From Pseudomonas sp. 10S4 (GTDB taxonomy: Bacteria > Pseudomonadota > Gammaproteobacteria > Pseudomonadales > Pseudomonadaceae), in the NCBI RefSeq assembly GCF_034344865.1, contig NZ_CP133774.1, positions 372,001 through 436,000 on the forward strand: a stretch of DNA of 64,000 nt, given 5' to 3'. The notes beneath the pieces were generated by a model that was not told where the DNA came from, ran no database searches, and saw nothing but the letters and a program-made list of their open reading frames with translations. The position numbers and the translations under genes were made by a program. Below, in pieces: positions 38,193-47,766 of the stretch (positions are counted from its first letter, which is position 1; every line of letters starts with the position of its first letter).

Positions 38193-39777
38193 GACCTTCT
38201 TGAACGCCATCCTCCGTGGGGGTGGCCGTTGAGTCGAGGACGTACAGACGGGCTTCAATCTTGCGGTCCTTGAAGCCTTGTACGTATCTCCAGTCCTTGC
38301 CAAACAACTCCTCATCGGCTGAATGAGGCAGATCAGTGACCCACCAGACTCTCCTCTCACCCTGTTTCAGTACAGCAACATCATGGAAAAACATCCATTT
38401 CGAACGCTGTGGAATGAGTGCCAGAGCACCATGACCGGGCGACAGCAAAGTGAGCATCTCCTGTGCCGACCTGATGTAGAACCTCGGCTGGATACCTGTT
38501 GTGTTGTAGTACATAAACGGGAGATACCAAAAAAAACTGTCGAACACTATCTCGTCGCCTGGTCGAGCATCCCGGCTTATGTGAGCCGCTACCCCCTCCA
38601 GCCCCATGGTCTTACGCACGCTACTCCCATTCAAATCATCCGTTTGCCCGTAGATGGCCGACACGCCTTGTATCTCCCCTATGAGAAAAAACGCCATAAG
38701 CCCAATAACAAGGGCTCGTCGTACTGGCCACCAGGAGGCTAGCGCAGTCGCAATGATTAACGGCAATCCGACAGCCGCAAACCCAAGGTATCTGGGAACA
38801 AATATCGGCTTGAACAAGGCGACCAAAAAGACCGTTAGAACCGGCACAAAAAAATAGCCGACCAACAACACACTAAAACGAGGCTTGATACGATCCTTCA
38901 ACAAGATCCTTGCCGAACAGATAATGATCAGAACTGTCGATAAAACACCCCAGAATGACGAATCAGTCACCGGACCTTTCATGACCATGAACTGCCAGAC
39001 GATGGTCAATATCGATTGCCAAGTCGCAGGTGGTATCCAGCCTAGTGATGGGCCTGCTCTCAGTTGATCGATGACATACGGTAACCACGGCACAAACAAC
39101 ACGACAATGGCAGCGTTGGCCAATATCCATGAACGAGCAGCCAGCCCTGCGCCTGAAATACTTCGCGACTGCCACCAATAAAGCCAATGCACCATGACGC
39201 ACAGCGCCGCAAAGTAATGCGTATAGAAAGCGGCAGTCATCAGCAACACATAGATAATCGCAAAGCGCGTTCTATCTGGAGCCTGGCACCAACACACCAA
39301 TGCTACGGTTGCCCCCATTAGCCAGAACCCCAGCAGGGCATACATACGAATTTCCTGGCTGTAGCGAACTGACATCGGTAGCAACGCCAACAATAATGCC
39401 GCCATCCACATTGCCTTGCGCGTCGTAAACAGACTCATCAACTTAATGCAAAGTAACAGCGTGACGACATCGGCCACCACGCTCAGCGAGCGGGCGGAAA
39501 CAGCATTATCACCAAATATCATCAGCCAATAATGCAGCAGGATGTAATACAACGGTGGATGAACGTCCCACGCAGTAATAGCCCATATTTGCACGGGTTC
39601 TTCTTTTGAAATGAGTAGACTGAAGGCCTCGTCATACCAGACTGACGGCACCGCAATACCGTGAAATCGCACGATCAGCGCCAGGATCACTATGGCAACA
39701 AGGCCCGATGCTTCAAGTAAAAAGCCAGGATGCTCGACCCGATAAGCAGCAAAATATTTCATCTGGCAATAGTCCAT
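38101..39777 (-). CDS. ArnT-like family 39 glycosyltransferase (copy 1)
   Basis: This 558-residue membrane protein has about twelve helices. The first periplasmic loop carries the catalytic acid pair of GT-C enzymes (VPSVWYDEAFSLL), and a second conserved loop reads WDVHPPLYYILLHYW. Such enzymes transfer a sugar from a polyprenyl carrier to lipid A, O-antigen or protein on the periplasmic side. It is paralogous to the next gene (shared SVRYSQE-RMY and MTAA-YTHY). The last 30 residues run antisense into the 3' end of the glutamate-synthase-like gene, longer than expected. The DNA is visibly richer in A/T than its surroundings. Confidence 0.83.
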   Translation of the reverse strand: MDYCQMKYFAAYRVEHPGFLLEASGLVAIVILALIVRFHGIAVPSVWYDEAFSLLISKEEPVQIWAITAWDVHPPLYYILLHYWLMIFGDNAVSARSLSVVADVVTLLLCIKLMSLFTTRKAMWMAALLLALLPMSVRYSQEIRMYALLGFWLMGATVALVCWCQAPDRTRFAIIYVLLMTAAFYTHYFAALCVMVHWLYWWQSRSISGAGLAARSWILANAAIVVLFVPWLPYVIDQLRAGPSLGWIPPATWQSILTIVWQFMVMKGPVTDSSFWGVLSTVLIIICSARILLKDRIKPRFSVLLVGYFFVPVLTVFLVALFKPIFVPRYLGFAAVGLPLIIATALASWWPVRRALVIGLMAFFLIGEIQGVSAIYGQTDDLNGSSVRKTMGLEGVAAHISRDARPGDEIVFDSFFWYLPFMYYNTTGIQPRFYIRSAQEMLTLLSPGHGALALIPQRSKWMFFHDVAVLKQGERRVWWVTDLPHSADEELFGKDWRYVQGFKDRKIEARLYVLDSTATPTEDGVQEGLTQQQPHSAQNYPPAPSATSASKTRHSLPR

Positions 39778-39823
39778 GTTATGTACAGCGGCTCATTTCT
39801 TTTGAGCCGCACACTTCAGAAAC

Positions 39824-41409
39824 TTAATGAGTTAAACACTCATGTCCCGCATCCGTTGAAAAAGGCCCAACTGCATAAAGCCGCAACTCCATATCCCCCG
39901 CATCCTCAACAATCAAACACTTCCAATTGGCCGGAAACCGGGTTTTGTCGTCCACCAAGGCCGTTCCGGTTATCCACCACACCCGATTTACACTCGTCGG
40001 TAACTGACCAAGGTCTTCGAGAAAGACCTTGTCACGATCCTGATAAATCAAGGTAGACGCACCATAGCCATTCGGTCGGTTGTCGGTGGTGTCACCCATA
40101 GGGGGGTCATACAGCAAGGGGAAATCCCGGCGCGACTGTAGTACGCCACGGTCAACCACCAATAACCGCCATCAACGACAATACTGTCGCCAGCAATGGC
40201 GCTCTCGTTGATACGCGCCACCATGTCGTCCAGCGGATGGCTCGCTTCATTGCGCGGATCATCCAGTTCATCACGCTGTTGATAAAGAGTGGCCAACCCC
40301 GCGCACTGAATACTCACCAGCGCACAGGCGAAAACGATCGCCAGCACTAAATGTCGACGCGCCACTCTCGCGATGGCCAGCGCCAATATCATGGGTATGC
40401 CCATGGCGGCAAAGACCATGTAAGGCTCGACGAACATCGGGAACTTGAACGAGATCAAGGCAACGGCCAATACCGGAAAAAGCGTATAGATCAGTAATAG
40501 AAAACCGAACTTCCACCGACCGTTTTCCTTGATCGCCACCCAGACAGCAGCCAGCGCCACCAGAATAGGAAGCAACAGGTAAAACGTCGCGGGTAACTCT
40601 TCGTTACTGCGTAACGTTAAAAACTTCCAGATCGAAGAAGGCAAGGTGTAAGGCGCCAGTGCCGGAATCCAGAAAATATCGCCGCCGATCTTTAACTGCT
40701 CGGTGTGGACAAAGACCTCATCCACCAGGCTGATCAGCCACGGGATGTAAAGAAGGGAAATGCCTGTGTAGGTCACCCACAGCATCGGTCGCGACAGGTA
40801 GTGCAGGGTTTCGTCCCGTTCAAACCTCAACATCACCAGATACAGGAAGTGAGACAGCGCACATAAAATCGCCAGGTAGTGGGTATACAGAGCGGCGGTC
40901 ATCAATAGCCCATAGACCACCAGATATCGATTGCGCGGAGTCTTCAACCAATAAACCAGGGCAATCGTGGCGCCCAACAACCACACGGCCTCCAGCGTGT
41001 ACATCCGCGCTTCTTGACTGTAACGAACGGAGATCGGCAACAGCGCAATCAAAAGACCGGCGAGCAGCGCCGTTTTCGGCGTGCTGATCATCCGCATCAA
41101 CCACATCCCCAGAGCGACCGTTGCCACACCCGCCACGGCACTCAGCGAACGAATGGCCAAGACGCTGTCGCCAAAAACGGAAATCCATAAATGAAGTAGC
41201 AGAAAATAAAGCGGTGGATGCACTTCATGCCCCATATGAAACCAGATCGCCTGCGGTGATAAAACGCTCACCAACGCCGAAAAGGCTTCATCGGTCCAGA
41301 AGTACGGAAGATTAATATTATGAAAACGCACCATGGATGCGAGCAGGATGATCAACAGCCAAGCTGTACTTTCTGTGCCTGAGTGCAGGGAAATAAATGA
41401 TCGCTTCAT
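39824..41409 (-). pseudogene. ArnT-like family 39 glycosyltransferase (copy 2), one frameshift
   Basis: Joined, this encodes about 528 residues with the same layout as copy 1: a catalytic loop (LPYFWTDEAFSALV), HEVHPPLYFLLLHLW, and about twelve helices. The first frame ends in a false tail after 40118. Restoring one missing base in the GGGG at 40118-40121 joins YYSRAGISP to LLYDPPMGDTTDNR and the C-terminal domain to 39824. The ATG overlaps the true gtrA stop (ATGA), so it is coupled to gtrA. It probably modifies a surface polysaccharide; donor and acceptor are unknown. Confidence 0.82.
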
Positions 41410-41779
41410 ATTTCGTCACTACGAAACACAAAGAACTTCGAAAAAAGAACCCGCACACCAGGCTCAATAACGAAAACGACGTCACCGTTACCATTCCATG
41501 AAGTCGCCACTCATCAGCCAGACGCCCGATGCCGTAGCTCATCGCCCCCATAAAACCAATAAGCAGCAAGTACCCGTACAGCGACACCTTGCCATCGAAG
41601 GTGTACAGCGCATTCACATAAAACGAAAACGACGCAGCGACGCAAAACGCCGCAAAGTTACTGGCTGCCTGACTGAATTCAGCAGCGGTGGTGAGCACAA
41701 AGAATAGCTGCCAATGAATAATCGCATTGGCCAGCCCGACCACCGTGTAAGTGGAGAATCCTTTCCAAAAGGCTTTCAT
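41406..41779 (-). pseudogene. gtrA: GtrA-family flippase-like membrane protein, one frameshift
   Basis: This is a four-helix GtrA protein of about 124 residues. It begins with an amphipathic start and VVGLANAIIHWQLFFVL and contains the family signature NALYTFDGK. Read as it stands, the frame runs 92 bases into the next gene. Adding one T to the run near 41440 gives instead the expected end SKFFVFRSDEI and a stop overlapping the next ATG. GtrA is thought to flip lipid-linked glucose to the periplasm for O-antigen modification. The usual partner gtrB is not seen in this window. Confidence 0.8.
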
Positions 41780-41894
41780 GCTGGTCCCTTGCTGCGTCGC
41801 CGTTTCAGGAGTCTGTCAAACTAAAATCATGAGCGGGAGCCGTCTACTGTAAGAAGTTACAGGGCGGCTGTTGTTCCTGACAGACGGTCACGAC

Positions 41895-43400
41895 TCACCA
41901 GCGCAGCGCAGTGATCGGCGCCGGCTCTTTCATGACGATAAAACCGTAATCCCCCAGCAGATAAATGCGGTAGTACTGGCTATCCACCAGCGGCACAAAC
42001 CCTTGATAGCCGACCCGCGTCGCGTTGCGCCGCTCTCTCTCGGCGACCACGTTGGTGATGCCGACCTTCGGCAGGTTTTCGGCCAGCATGTAGTAGTCGG
42101 TGTTGAGCAAATAGCGCAACACCGGCATCTGTTTGAATGAACCGGCGGCGCCCGACAGCCAGTGATCGGAATACGTCACCGACATATAAATACGTTTGGC
42201 ATCGCGCAGTGCCGGGCGCGACGCAATGTCGTAGCTCAGGGCATACAGCGCGCTGTTGGCGAAGGTCTTCTGCACCATCAGCACCCGCCCGTAGGCGAAG
42301 GACAACGACAGCATGGCCAGCAGCGGAATCAATAGCAGCAACGGCAGTCGTTCATGCACAGCGGCCAGCACCAGATGACTGAGGTAGAACAGCAGCAACA
42401 TCAGCACGGCAAAGCCCATAAAGGTTCGGGCGCCTTCATTGAAGTCGCGAAATAACAGTGCGATACCCGATACCAACACCACGGTAGCGGGCACGATCAG
42501 CAGACACAGCACGCCGATCAGGGCTTTCTTCTGCCCCGCCTCCCGGCGCTCAAGCAGGCGTCGTCCCACTTGAACGCTGCCGGCAGCCGCGCACAGCAAC
42601 AACGCGGCAAACACCCAAGCGAATCCGCCGTGGAACAACAGCATGACTTTTTCCAGCACCCGGCCCGCGTTGATTTCGGCTTGCAGCAGAGGATCCGCCG
42701 TCCAGTTCAGCAACAGGGTGCGACTCTGATTCATGTAGGCGTAAGCCGTAGCGCCGTAGATCAACCAGGCCAGCCCCGTTTGCGCCAGTTTCCAGCCGAT
42801 CAAGCGGTACCACTCGGGCCAGGGGCGCCGGTCATTCGCGAATCGCAGCAACTCCAGACAACACAGCCCGAAAAACACATTGATGCTGACTTGGTACAGC
42901 CCGATGGCCAGCGCAATCAGCAACGCAGGCACGATCCATTGCTGGACGCGGGAGGCGCTGCGAAAGGTGATCGCGAAGATCACGGCCACCAGGCTCAAGA
43001 CCATGGCCGGCCCGTCGTATTGATAGGAAAGGTTTTGCAGAAAAAACGGGTTGTACCAGAGCGCGAGCACCACCAGACAGTGGGATAACCTCGGCTCGGC
43101 AAAGTAATGGAAGGTCAGGCGGGTCAATGCCCAGGCCATGGCCAACGAGGCAATCAACAACGGTAACGGGAAGATGTTCGGCGCTGCACCGCTGAAGGTC
43201 ATCGCGTTGTAAAACAGCTGTGTGAATAACCGCCCCTCCCCGGCCCAGCCCAAACCGGCGGCCAGTGAGCGCCAGTTGTCATCGATGTAGGAATAATCAG
43301 CGAGGATCAGCGGCAGGACGTAGGCAAAGGTTGCGAACACAAAGAACAGCCAGACCCGACGGCCGCCGAGTTCTCTGTCGAGCCATTCGCCGATCCTCAT
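41895..43400 (-). CDS. GtrII-family glucosyltransferase
   Basis: This 501-residue membrane protein has about eleven helices and the GtrII (glucosyl transferase II) pattern: an acidic first loop (LADYSYIDDNWRS), YQYDGPAMVLS, and a long C-terminal periplasmic part ending in a soluble domain (YYRIYLLGDYGFIVMK). GtrII-type enzymes add glucose to O-antigen and change the serotype. The ATG at 43400 follows GGGGCACGGGC; an upstream extension is not supported. It lies 115 bases upstream of gtrA on the same strand, so it likely leads the surface-glycosylation unit 43400-38101. Confidence 0.8.
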   Translation of the reverse strand: MRIGEWLDRELGGRRVWLFFVFATFAYVLPLILADYSYIDDNWRSLAAGLGWAGEGRLFTQLFYNAMTFSGAAPNIFPLPLLIASLAMAWALTRLTFHYFAEPRLSHCLVVLALWYNPFFLQNLSYQYDGPAMVLSLVAVIFAITFRSASRVQQWIVPALLIALAIGLYQVSINVFFGLCCLELLRFANDRRPWPEWYRLIGWKLAQTGLAWLIYGATAYAYMNQSRTLLLNWTADPLLQAEINAGRVLEKVMLLFHGGFAWVFAALLLCAAAGSVQVGRRLLERREAGQKKALIGVLCLLIVPATVVLVSGIALLFRDFNEGARTFMGFAVLMLLLFYLSHLVLAAVHERLPLLLLIPLLAMLSLSFAYGRVLMVQKTFANSALYALSYDIASRPALRDAKRIYMSVTYSDHWLSGAAGSFKQMPVLRYLLNTDYYMLAENLPKVGITNVVAERERRNATRVGYQGFVPLVDSQYYRIYLLGDYGFIVMKEPAPITALRW

Positions 43401-43637
43401 GCCCGTGCCCCTTGGGGTGCCCACGCTCAAGCCATGAAACTTTGAACCCGGCGCCGGGCATACATCACCGGCTTTTAGACAGACGGCGTAGCCGGGCAAT
43501 ACCCGGAGACATCCCGAAATATCCCGCCTTTGCAATTAGCGGCCAACCACGGCACCCTGCGCGCCGCCGACGTGCGGCATGCACCTTTTGCGCAGCGCTC
43601 CACTCCTAACTCAACACCCGTTCAAGAGCCCTCAGTC

Positions 43638-44765
43638 ATGACGTCTGAACGCGATCATCGAATCGACTTTTTTCGAGGCCTGGCCCTGATCTTCATTTTT
43701 TGGGATCACGTGCCGCATAACCCCCTCGGCCAGATTACCCCGCGTAACTTCGGGTTCAGCGACGCAGCCGAAATCTTCGTGTTCCTCGCCGGGTACGCGG
43801 CAGTCCTGGCCTACGGCAAGATCCTTGCGCGCGATGGTTACCTGATCGCTTGCGTGAAGATCCTGCGCCGCGCCTGGGTGCTTTACGTGGTGCATATCTT
43901 CCTGCTGGCGATGCTGATGGGCATTGTGTTCTTCGCCAACAGCCATGTGGAAACCCGCGACCTGGTGGAAGAAATGGGCATGCACCACTTCATCACCAAT
44001 CCTCAGCAGGCCTTGGTGGATGAGTTGCTGCTGCGCTTTAAACCGAACCTTATGGACCCGTTGCCGCTGTACATCGTGCTGCTGGCGGGTTTGCCGTTGG
44101 TGCTGCCGATGCTGGTGCGCAAAGCCTGGGCGGTCGTGGCCATGTCGTTGACCGTGTACCTGTTGGCGCCGTGGTTCGGCTGGAATCTGGCGGCGATCAA
44201 GGATGGCGTGTGGTACTTCAACCCCGTCGTCTGGCAATTGCTGTTTGTGCTTGGCGGCGCCACGGCGATCCACGGGCAGCGACCACGCTTGCCCGAGACT
44301 CGCCCGCTGATGCGCCAGCCGTTGTTTGTCAGTGCGGCGGTGTACGTGGTGGTGGCCGGTGTCATTACCGTCTCTTGGCGCTGGCCGGACATACACGACG
44401 CCGTGATGCCGGCCGCCCTGAGCAATCTGTTGTACCCGATCAGCAAGACCGACCTGTCGCCGGTGCGGCTGGTGCATTTCCTGGCATTGGCCTACGTCAC
44501 CGCCAAGTTGCTGCCCGGTCGCGGCTGGACGCAAAACTGGCTGGCACAGCAAAGTTGCCGCATGGGCCGTTATTCGCTGGAAGTCTTCTGCCTGGGGGTG
44601 CTGTTGGCGCCTTTGGCGGACATGGTCAATGCCATGACCGACGATGCGTTTGTCATGCAGGTCTTCACCGCGCTGGTGGGGGCCGGGTTGATGGCGTTGT
44701 TGGGGGCCTGGCTGGATTTCAACAAGCGGTTGACCCGGCCTGTTCAAACCTTGGCAGTCAATTGA
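43638..44765 (+). CDS. opgC: OpgC family membrane acyltransferase
   Basis: This 375-residue protein has about ten membrane helices and the OpgC-domain opening RDHRIDFFRGLALIFIFWDHVP, followed by FGFSDAAEIFVFLAGYAAVLAYG. OpgC transfers succinyl groups to osmoregulated periplasmic glucans in E. coli; the same acyltransferase-3-like fold is used for other glycans. No opgG or opgH is present here. It is divergent from the glycosylation cluster, so it may modify the same surface polymer. The ATG at 43638 is preferred because the motif starts seven residues later. Confidence 0.85.
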   Translation: MTSERDHRIDFFRGLALIFIFWDHVPHNPLGQITPRNFGFSDAAEIFVFLAGYAAVLAYGKILARDGYLIACVKILRRAWVLYVVHIFLLAMLMGIVFFANSHVETRDLVEEMGMHHFITNPQQALVDELLLRFKPNLMDPLPLYIVLLAGLPLVLPMLVRKAWAVVAMSLTVYLLAPWFGWNLAAIKDGVWYFNPVVWQLLFVLGGATAIHGQRPRLPETRPLMRQPLFVSAAVYVVVAGVITVSWRWPDIHDAVMPAALSNLLYPISKTDLSPVRLVHFLALAYVTAKLLPGRGWTQNWLAQQSCRMGRYSLEVFCLGVLLAPLADMVNAMTDDAFVMQVFTALVGAGLMALLGAWLDFNKRLTRPVQTLAVN

Positions 44766-44780
44766 TTGATGCCCGGTTTT

Positions 44781-44912
44781 TGTGGCGAGGGAGCTTGCTC
44801 CCGCTCGGCTGCGAAACAGTCGTAATCCGGTCGATGCTGTACACCTGAAGGATTGCGGTGTCTGCATTTAGGGCCGCTGCGCGCCCCAGCGCGAGCAAGC
44901 TCGCTCGCCACA
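44781..44912. repeat. REP doublet, family A
   Basis: The left arm is GCGAGGGAGCTTGCTCCCGC; the right arm is the variant GCGAGCAAGCTCGCTCGCC shared with the two copies flanking the RAYT gene. It lies between convergent opgC and the permease. Confidence 0.86.
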
Positions 44913-44931
44913 GTAAACTACGTGCCGCAAC

Positions 44932-44964
44932 AAAAAGCCCCGATCATCAAGACCGGGGCTTTTG
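44932..44964 (-). terminator. Rho-independent terminator
   Basis: A 10-base stem (AAAAGCCCCG with CGGGGCTTTT) surrounds an 11-base loop, with a T-run on the minus strand. It lies 20 bases after the permease stop and could also work for opgC transcripts coming the other way. Confidence 0.88.
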
Positions 44965-44983
44965 CGTTTCAGGCGTTACACAC

Positions 44984-46405
44984 TCAAGAAACCGAACGCG
45001 CCGCGCCTTGCGTCACGTTGGTTGGTTGCAGCTTGAACACGTAGAACAACACCGTCAGCAGCACCAGGAACGCCGGTCCTACATACAGCGCCACGCGGGT
45101 GTCCGGGAAGTACGCCATCAGGCCGACCACCAGCACCAAAAACGCCAGCGCCAGGTAGGAGCTCACCGGGTACAGCCACATCTTGTATTTAAGACCGGCA
45201 CGTTCACTGGCGCTCAGACCTTTGCGGAATTTGAGCTGGGCCAGCAGGATCATCACCCAGGTCCAGATCGCGCCGAAGGTGGCAATCGCGGTGACCCAGA
45301 CGAAGACTTTTTCCGGGACCATGTAGTTGAGCAGCACACCCAGTAACAGCACGAAGATCGACAGCAGCAACGCGCGACGAGGTACACCATTGCTCGAGGT
45401 GGTGGCGAAACCGGCCGGGGCCTGGCCGTTCTGCGCCAGACTGTAAAGCATGCGGCCGGTGCTGAAGATGCCACCGTTGCAGGACGACAGCGCCGCGGTA
45501 ATCACCACGAAGTTGATGATGCCGGCGGCGGTTTTGATGCCCAGACGCTCGAACGTCATCACGAATGGGCTGCCTTGGGTGCCGATTTCATTCCACGGGT
45601 AGATCGACAGGATCACGAACAACGCACCGACGTAGAACAACAGGATCCGCCAGAACACCGAGCCAATCGCGTTGGGAATGGTCTTCTGCGGGTTCTTCGC
45701 TTCACCGGCGGTCAGGCCGATCATTTCGACGCCGAGGTAGGCGAACATCACCATTTGCAACGACATCAACACGCCTTGCACGCCGTTGGGCATGAAGCCG
45801 CCGTGGGCCCACAGATTGGAAATTCCCAGTGCTACACCGTCGTTACCGAAGCCGAACGCAATCACACCGACACCCCCGACGACCATCGCAATGATGGTGA
45901 CGATCTTGATCAGGGCGAACCAGAATTCGAATTCACCGAAGGCTTTCACCGCGATCAGGTTGATGGTGCCCATGCTGATCAGCGCCGACAGCGCCCAGAT
46001 CCAGCGCGGCACCTCGGGGAACCAGACGCCCATATACACCGCCACGGCGGTGATTTCCGCGACGCAAGTCACCAGCCACAGGAACCAGTAGTTCCAGCCT
46101 GTCAGAAAGCCTGCCAGTGGGCCGAGATAATCTTGAGCGTAACGGCTGAAGGAACCGGCGACCGGGTTGTGCACGGCCATCTCGCCGAGGGCGCGCATGA
46201 TCACCAGGATCGCGAGACCACCGATGATGTAGGACAGCATGATGGCCGGGCCGGCCATTTCAATAGCCTTGGCCGAGCCGAGAAACAAGCCGACGCCGAT
46301 ACAGGCTCCGAGCGCCATCAAGCGAATATGCCGTTCGCCGAGTTCTCGTTTGAGCGGGCCGCCCTGAGCGGTCTCGCCTTGGGGCAGGTGATTGCCAACT
46401 GGCAT
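44984..46405 (-). CDS. Amino-acid permease, ProY/GabP type (APC family)
   Basis: This 473-residue protein has twelve helices and the AAT-family start RHIRLMALGACIGVGLFLGS. Further conserved segments are NPVAGSFSRYAQDYLGP and FAYLGVEMIGLTAGEAKNPQ. It is closest in pattern to proline-specific (ProY), GABA and aromatic amino-acid permeases, which use the proton gradient. The ATG at 46405 follows a ribosome site region and is chosen over long upstream extensions because the family starts about 25 residues before RHI. A GntR-type palindrome lies 110 bases upstream, and a strong terminator follows. Confidence 0.87.
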   Translation of the reverse strand: MPVGNHLPQGETAQGGPLKRELGERHIRLMALGACIGVGLFLGSAKAIEMAGPAIMLSYIIGGLAILVIMRALGEMAVHNPVAGSFSRYAQDYLGPLAGFLTGWNYWFLWLVTCVAEITAVAVYMGVWFPEVPRWIWALSALISMGTINLIAVKAFGEFEFWFALIKIVTIIAMVVGGVGVIAFGFGNDGVALGISNLWAHGGFMPNGVQGVLMSLQMVMFAYLGVEMIGLTAGEAKNPQKTIPNAIGSVFWRILLFYVGALFVILSIYPWNEIGTQGSPFVMTFERLGIKTAAGIINFVVITAALSSCNGGIFSTGRMLYSLAQNGQAPAGFATTSSNGVPRRALLLSIFVLLLGVLLNYMVPEKVFVWVTAIATFGAIWTWVMILLAQLKFRKGLSASERAGLKYKMWLYPVSSYLALAFLVLVVGLMAYFPDTRVALYVGPAFLVLLTVLFYVFKLQPTNVTQGAARSVS

Positions 46406-46777
46406 AGGGGTGCAACCTCGTCTTGTTATTGGATGTGACCACCGAGTGTCGAAGCGTCGACCGATAAGCCGTTGCTTGTCTGAAACCGGGCCTGCCTCGT
46501 GGGCAAACCCGTCTTGTAGGACAAAACCTGCAAGATCAGCGGGCGTGCAGTATAAAAAGCTTATTGCAGGGATTTTCACTCTATAAACCAAAACATTTAG
46601 CGACAAGTCCCGCCAAAAGCCCGGTTTTCGGAGGGGCATTACCTGGGTTTATGCCCGGTCATCACCCGTAGAAACGGCGCCAAGTATTGCACAGCATTGG
46701 TGCATCGTCATGCTCAGACCTAGGTCGTATTTACCCCTCTGAAGTCTCTAGCTCAACCATTACAGACGATGACACCC
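46406..46777. other. Upstream region of the permease
   Basis: No gene is supported here. It contains the palindrome at 46514-46524, a wider imperfect mirror TCTTGTAGG/CCTGCAAGA around it, and an A/T-rich segment (46545-46600) suitable for a promoter reading towards the permease. The remainder up to the REP doublet shows nothing recognisable. Confidence 0.4.
46514..46524. promoter_or_regulatory. Candidate GntR/FCD-type operator
   Basis: TTGT-AGG-ACAA is a perfect 4-3-4 palindrome matching the general FadR/FCD pattern TnGTnnnACnA. It sits about 110 bases before the permease start. No GntR gene is adjacent, so the regulator would be encoded elsewhere. Confidence 0.4.
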
Positions 46778-46913
46778 TGTGGCGAGGGAGCTTGCTCCCG
46801 CTCGACTGCGCAGCAGGCGCAAACCCCAGTGATGGTGATTTATCAGGCACACCGCGACTACATGGGTTTGGGGCTGCTTCGCAGCCCAGCGCGAGCAAGC
46901 TCGCTCGCCACAG
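46778..46913. repeat. REP doublet, family A, left flank of RAYT gene
   Basis: The left arm is GCGAGGGAGCTTGCTCCCGC; the right arm is GCGAGCAAGCTCGCTCGCC. The spacer includes GGGGCTGCTTCGCAGCCC. It is 121 bases before the transposase start, and its arms match those of the doublet on the other side. Confidence 0.9.
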
Positions 46914-47033
46914 GAACGGGTCGTCACATTGATTCCTTCAACAAGTTCGGAATTTTCAGTCAGCAGTTGCAGCTTCAAGTAGGAAGGTGGCGGGCTAGGG
47001 TCATTTGAGGTCACTGCCAGAGGACGCAATGGA

Positions 47034-47492
47034 ATGCATCCACATCCGAACTCACATTTATTGCGCCGCGGGCGTTTCTCTGAGCAGGGGCGGGGCTATC
47101 TCATTACTGTGGTCGTGCATCAACGCCGACCAATATTCAGCGATTGGCGATTGGGGCGCCTCTTAGTGGCTGAACTCCGGCGAGCCCATGAGCAGCGATG
47201 GGTCAACTCGATTGCCTGGGTCATCATGCCCGACCACTTTCATTGGCTGGTGCAACTCGAACAGCGCTCCCTGGCCCAACTCATGCAGGCCATCAAGTCT
47301 CGCAGCACACTGAGCGTCAACCGAGCGTCAGATACTCAAGGCGCATTCTGGCAAACCGGCTATCACGACCGGGCGATCCGCGATGGTGAAGATCTCCTGC
47401 CATCCGCTCGCTACATCGTTGCCAATCCATTGCGCGCAGGGCTGGTGGAGAAAATTGGCGACTACCCGCTCTGGGATGCCTGTTGGCTTTGA
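47034..47492 (+). CDS. rayT: REP-associated tyrosine transposase (RAYT)
   Basis: This 152-residue Y1/HUH transposase has the HUH pair in MPDHFHWLVQL (His68 and His70) and a likely catalytic Tyr126 in SARYIVANPLRAGLV. It also has the family phrases YLITVVVHQRRPIF and FWQTGYHDRAIR. RAYTs are single-copy, domesticated relatives of IS200/IS605 transposases that bind and process REP palindromes and are thought to spread them. The gene has a REP doublet on both sides, the standard arrangement. An AGAGGA ribosome site lies about 10 bases upstream. All expected catalytic residues are present, so it may be active. Confidence 0.92.
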   Translation: MHPHPNSHLLRRGRFSEQGRGYLITVVVHQRRPIFSDWRLGRLLVAELRRAHEQRWVNSIAWVIMPDHFHWLVQLEQRSLAQLMQAIKSRSTLSVNRASDTQGAFWQTGYHDRAIRDGEDLLPSARYIVANPLRAGLVEKIGDYPLWDACWL

Positions 47493-47519
47493 ACACTGCC
47501 CCCAAGGTTTACCCCTCAT

Positions 47520-47612
47520 TGTGGCGAGGGAGCTTGCTCCCGCTTGAGTGCGCAGCGCTCACAAAAAGGGGCCGCTTCGCAGCCCAGCGCGAGCAAGCTC
47601 GCTCGCCACAGG
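47520..47612. repeat. REP doublet, family A, right flank of RAYT gene
   Basis: This has the same arm pair as the left flank (46778) with a shorter spacer containing GGGGCCGCTTCGCAGCCC. It begins 28 bases after the transposase stop. Confidence 0.9.
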
Positions 47613-47766
47613 ACAGTGTTCGACTTAAAAACCTGAATTAGCTGCCATGAAACAAAGCCCCATAGCCCAAAAATAGTCATGCCATTTCGAAATTTCTATG
47701 TTCACAATTTTTTCACCATCGCCAACCACCGTCTAAGCTTCAGACAAGTCCGATCAATCTGCGTGA

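Noticed and set aside
41318..41405. A longer GtrA C-terminus overlapping the next gene by 92 bases
   Set aside because: One added T gives the expected ending SKFFVFRSDEI and an ATGA overlap, so the extension is an artefact.
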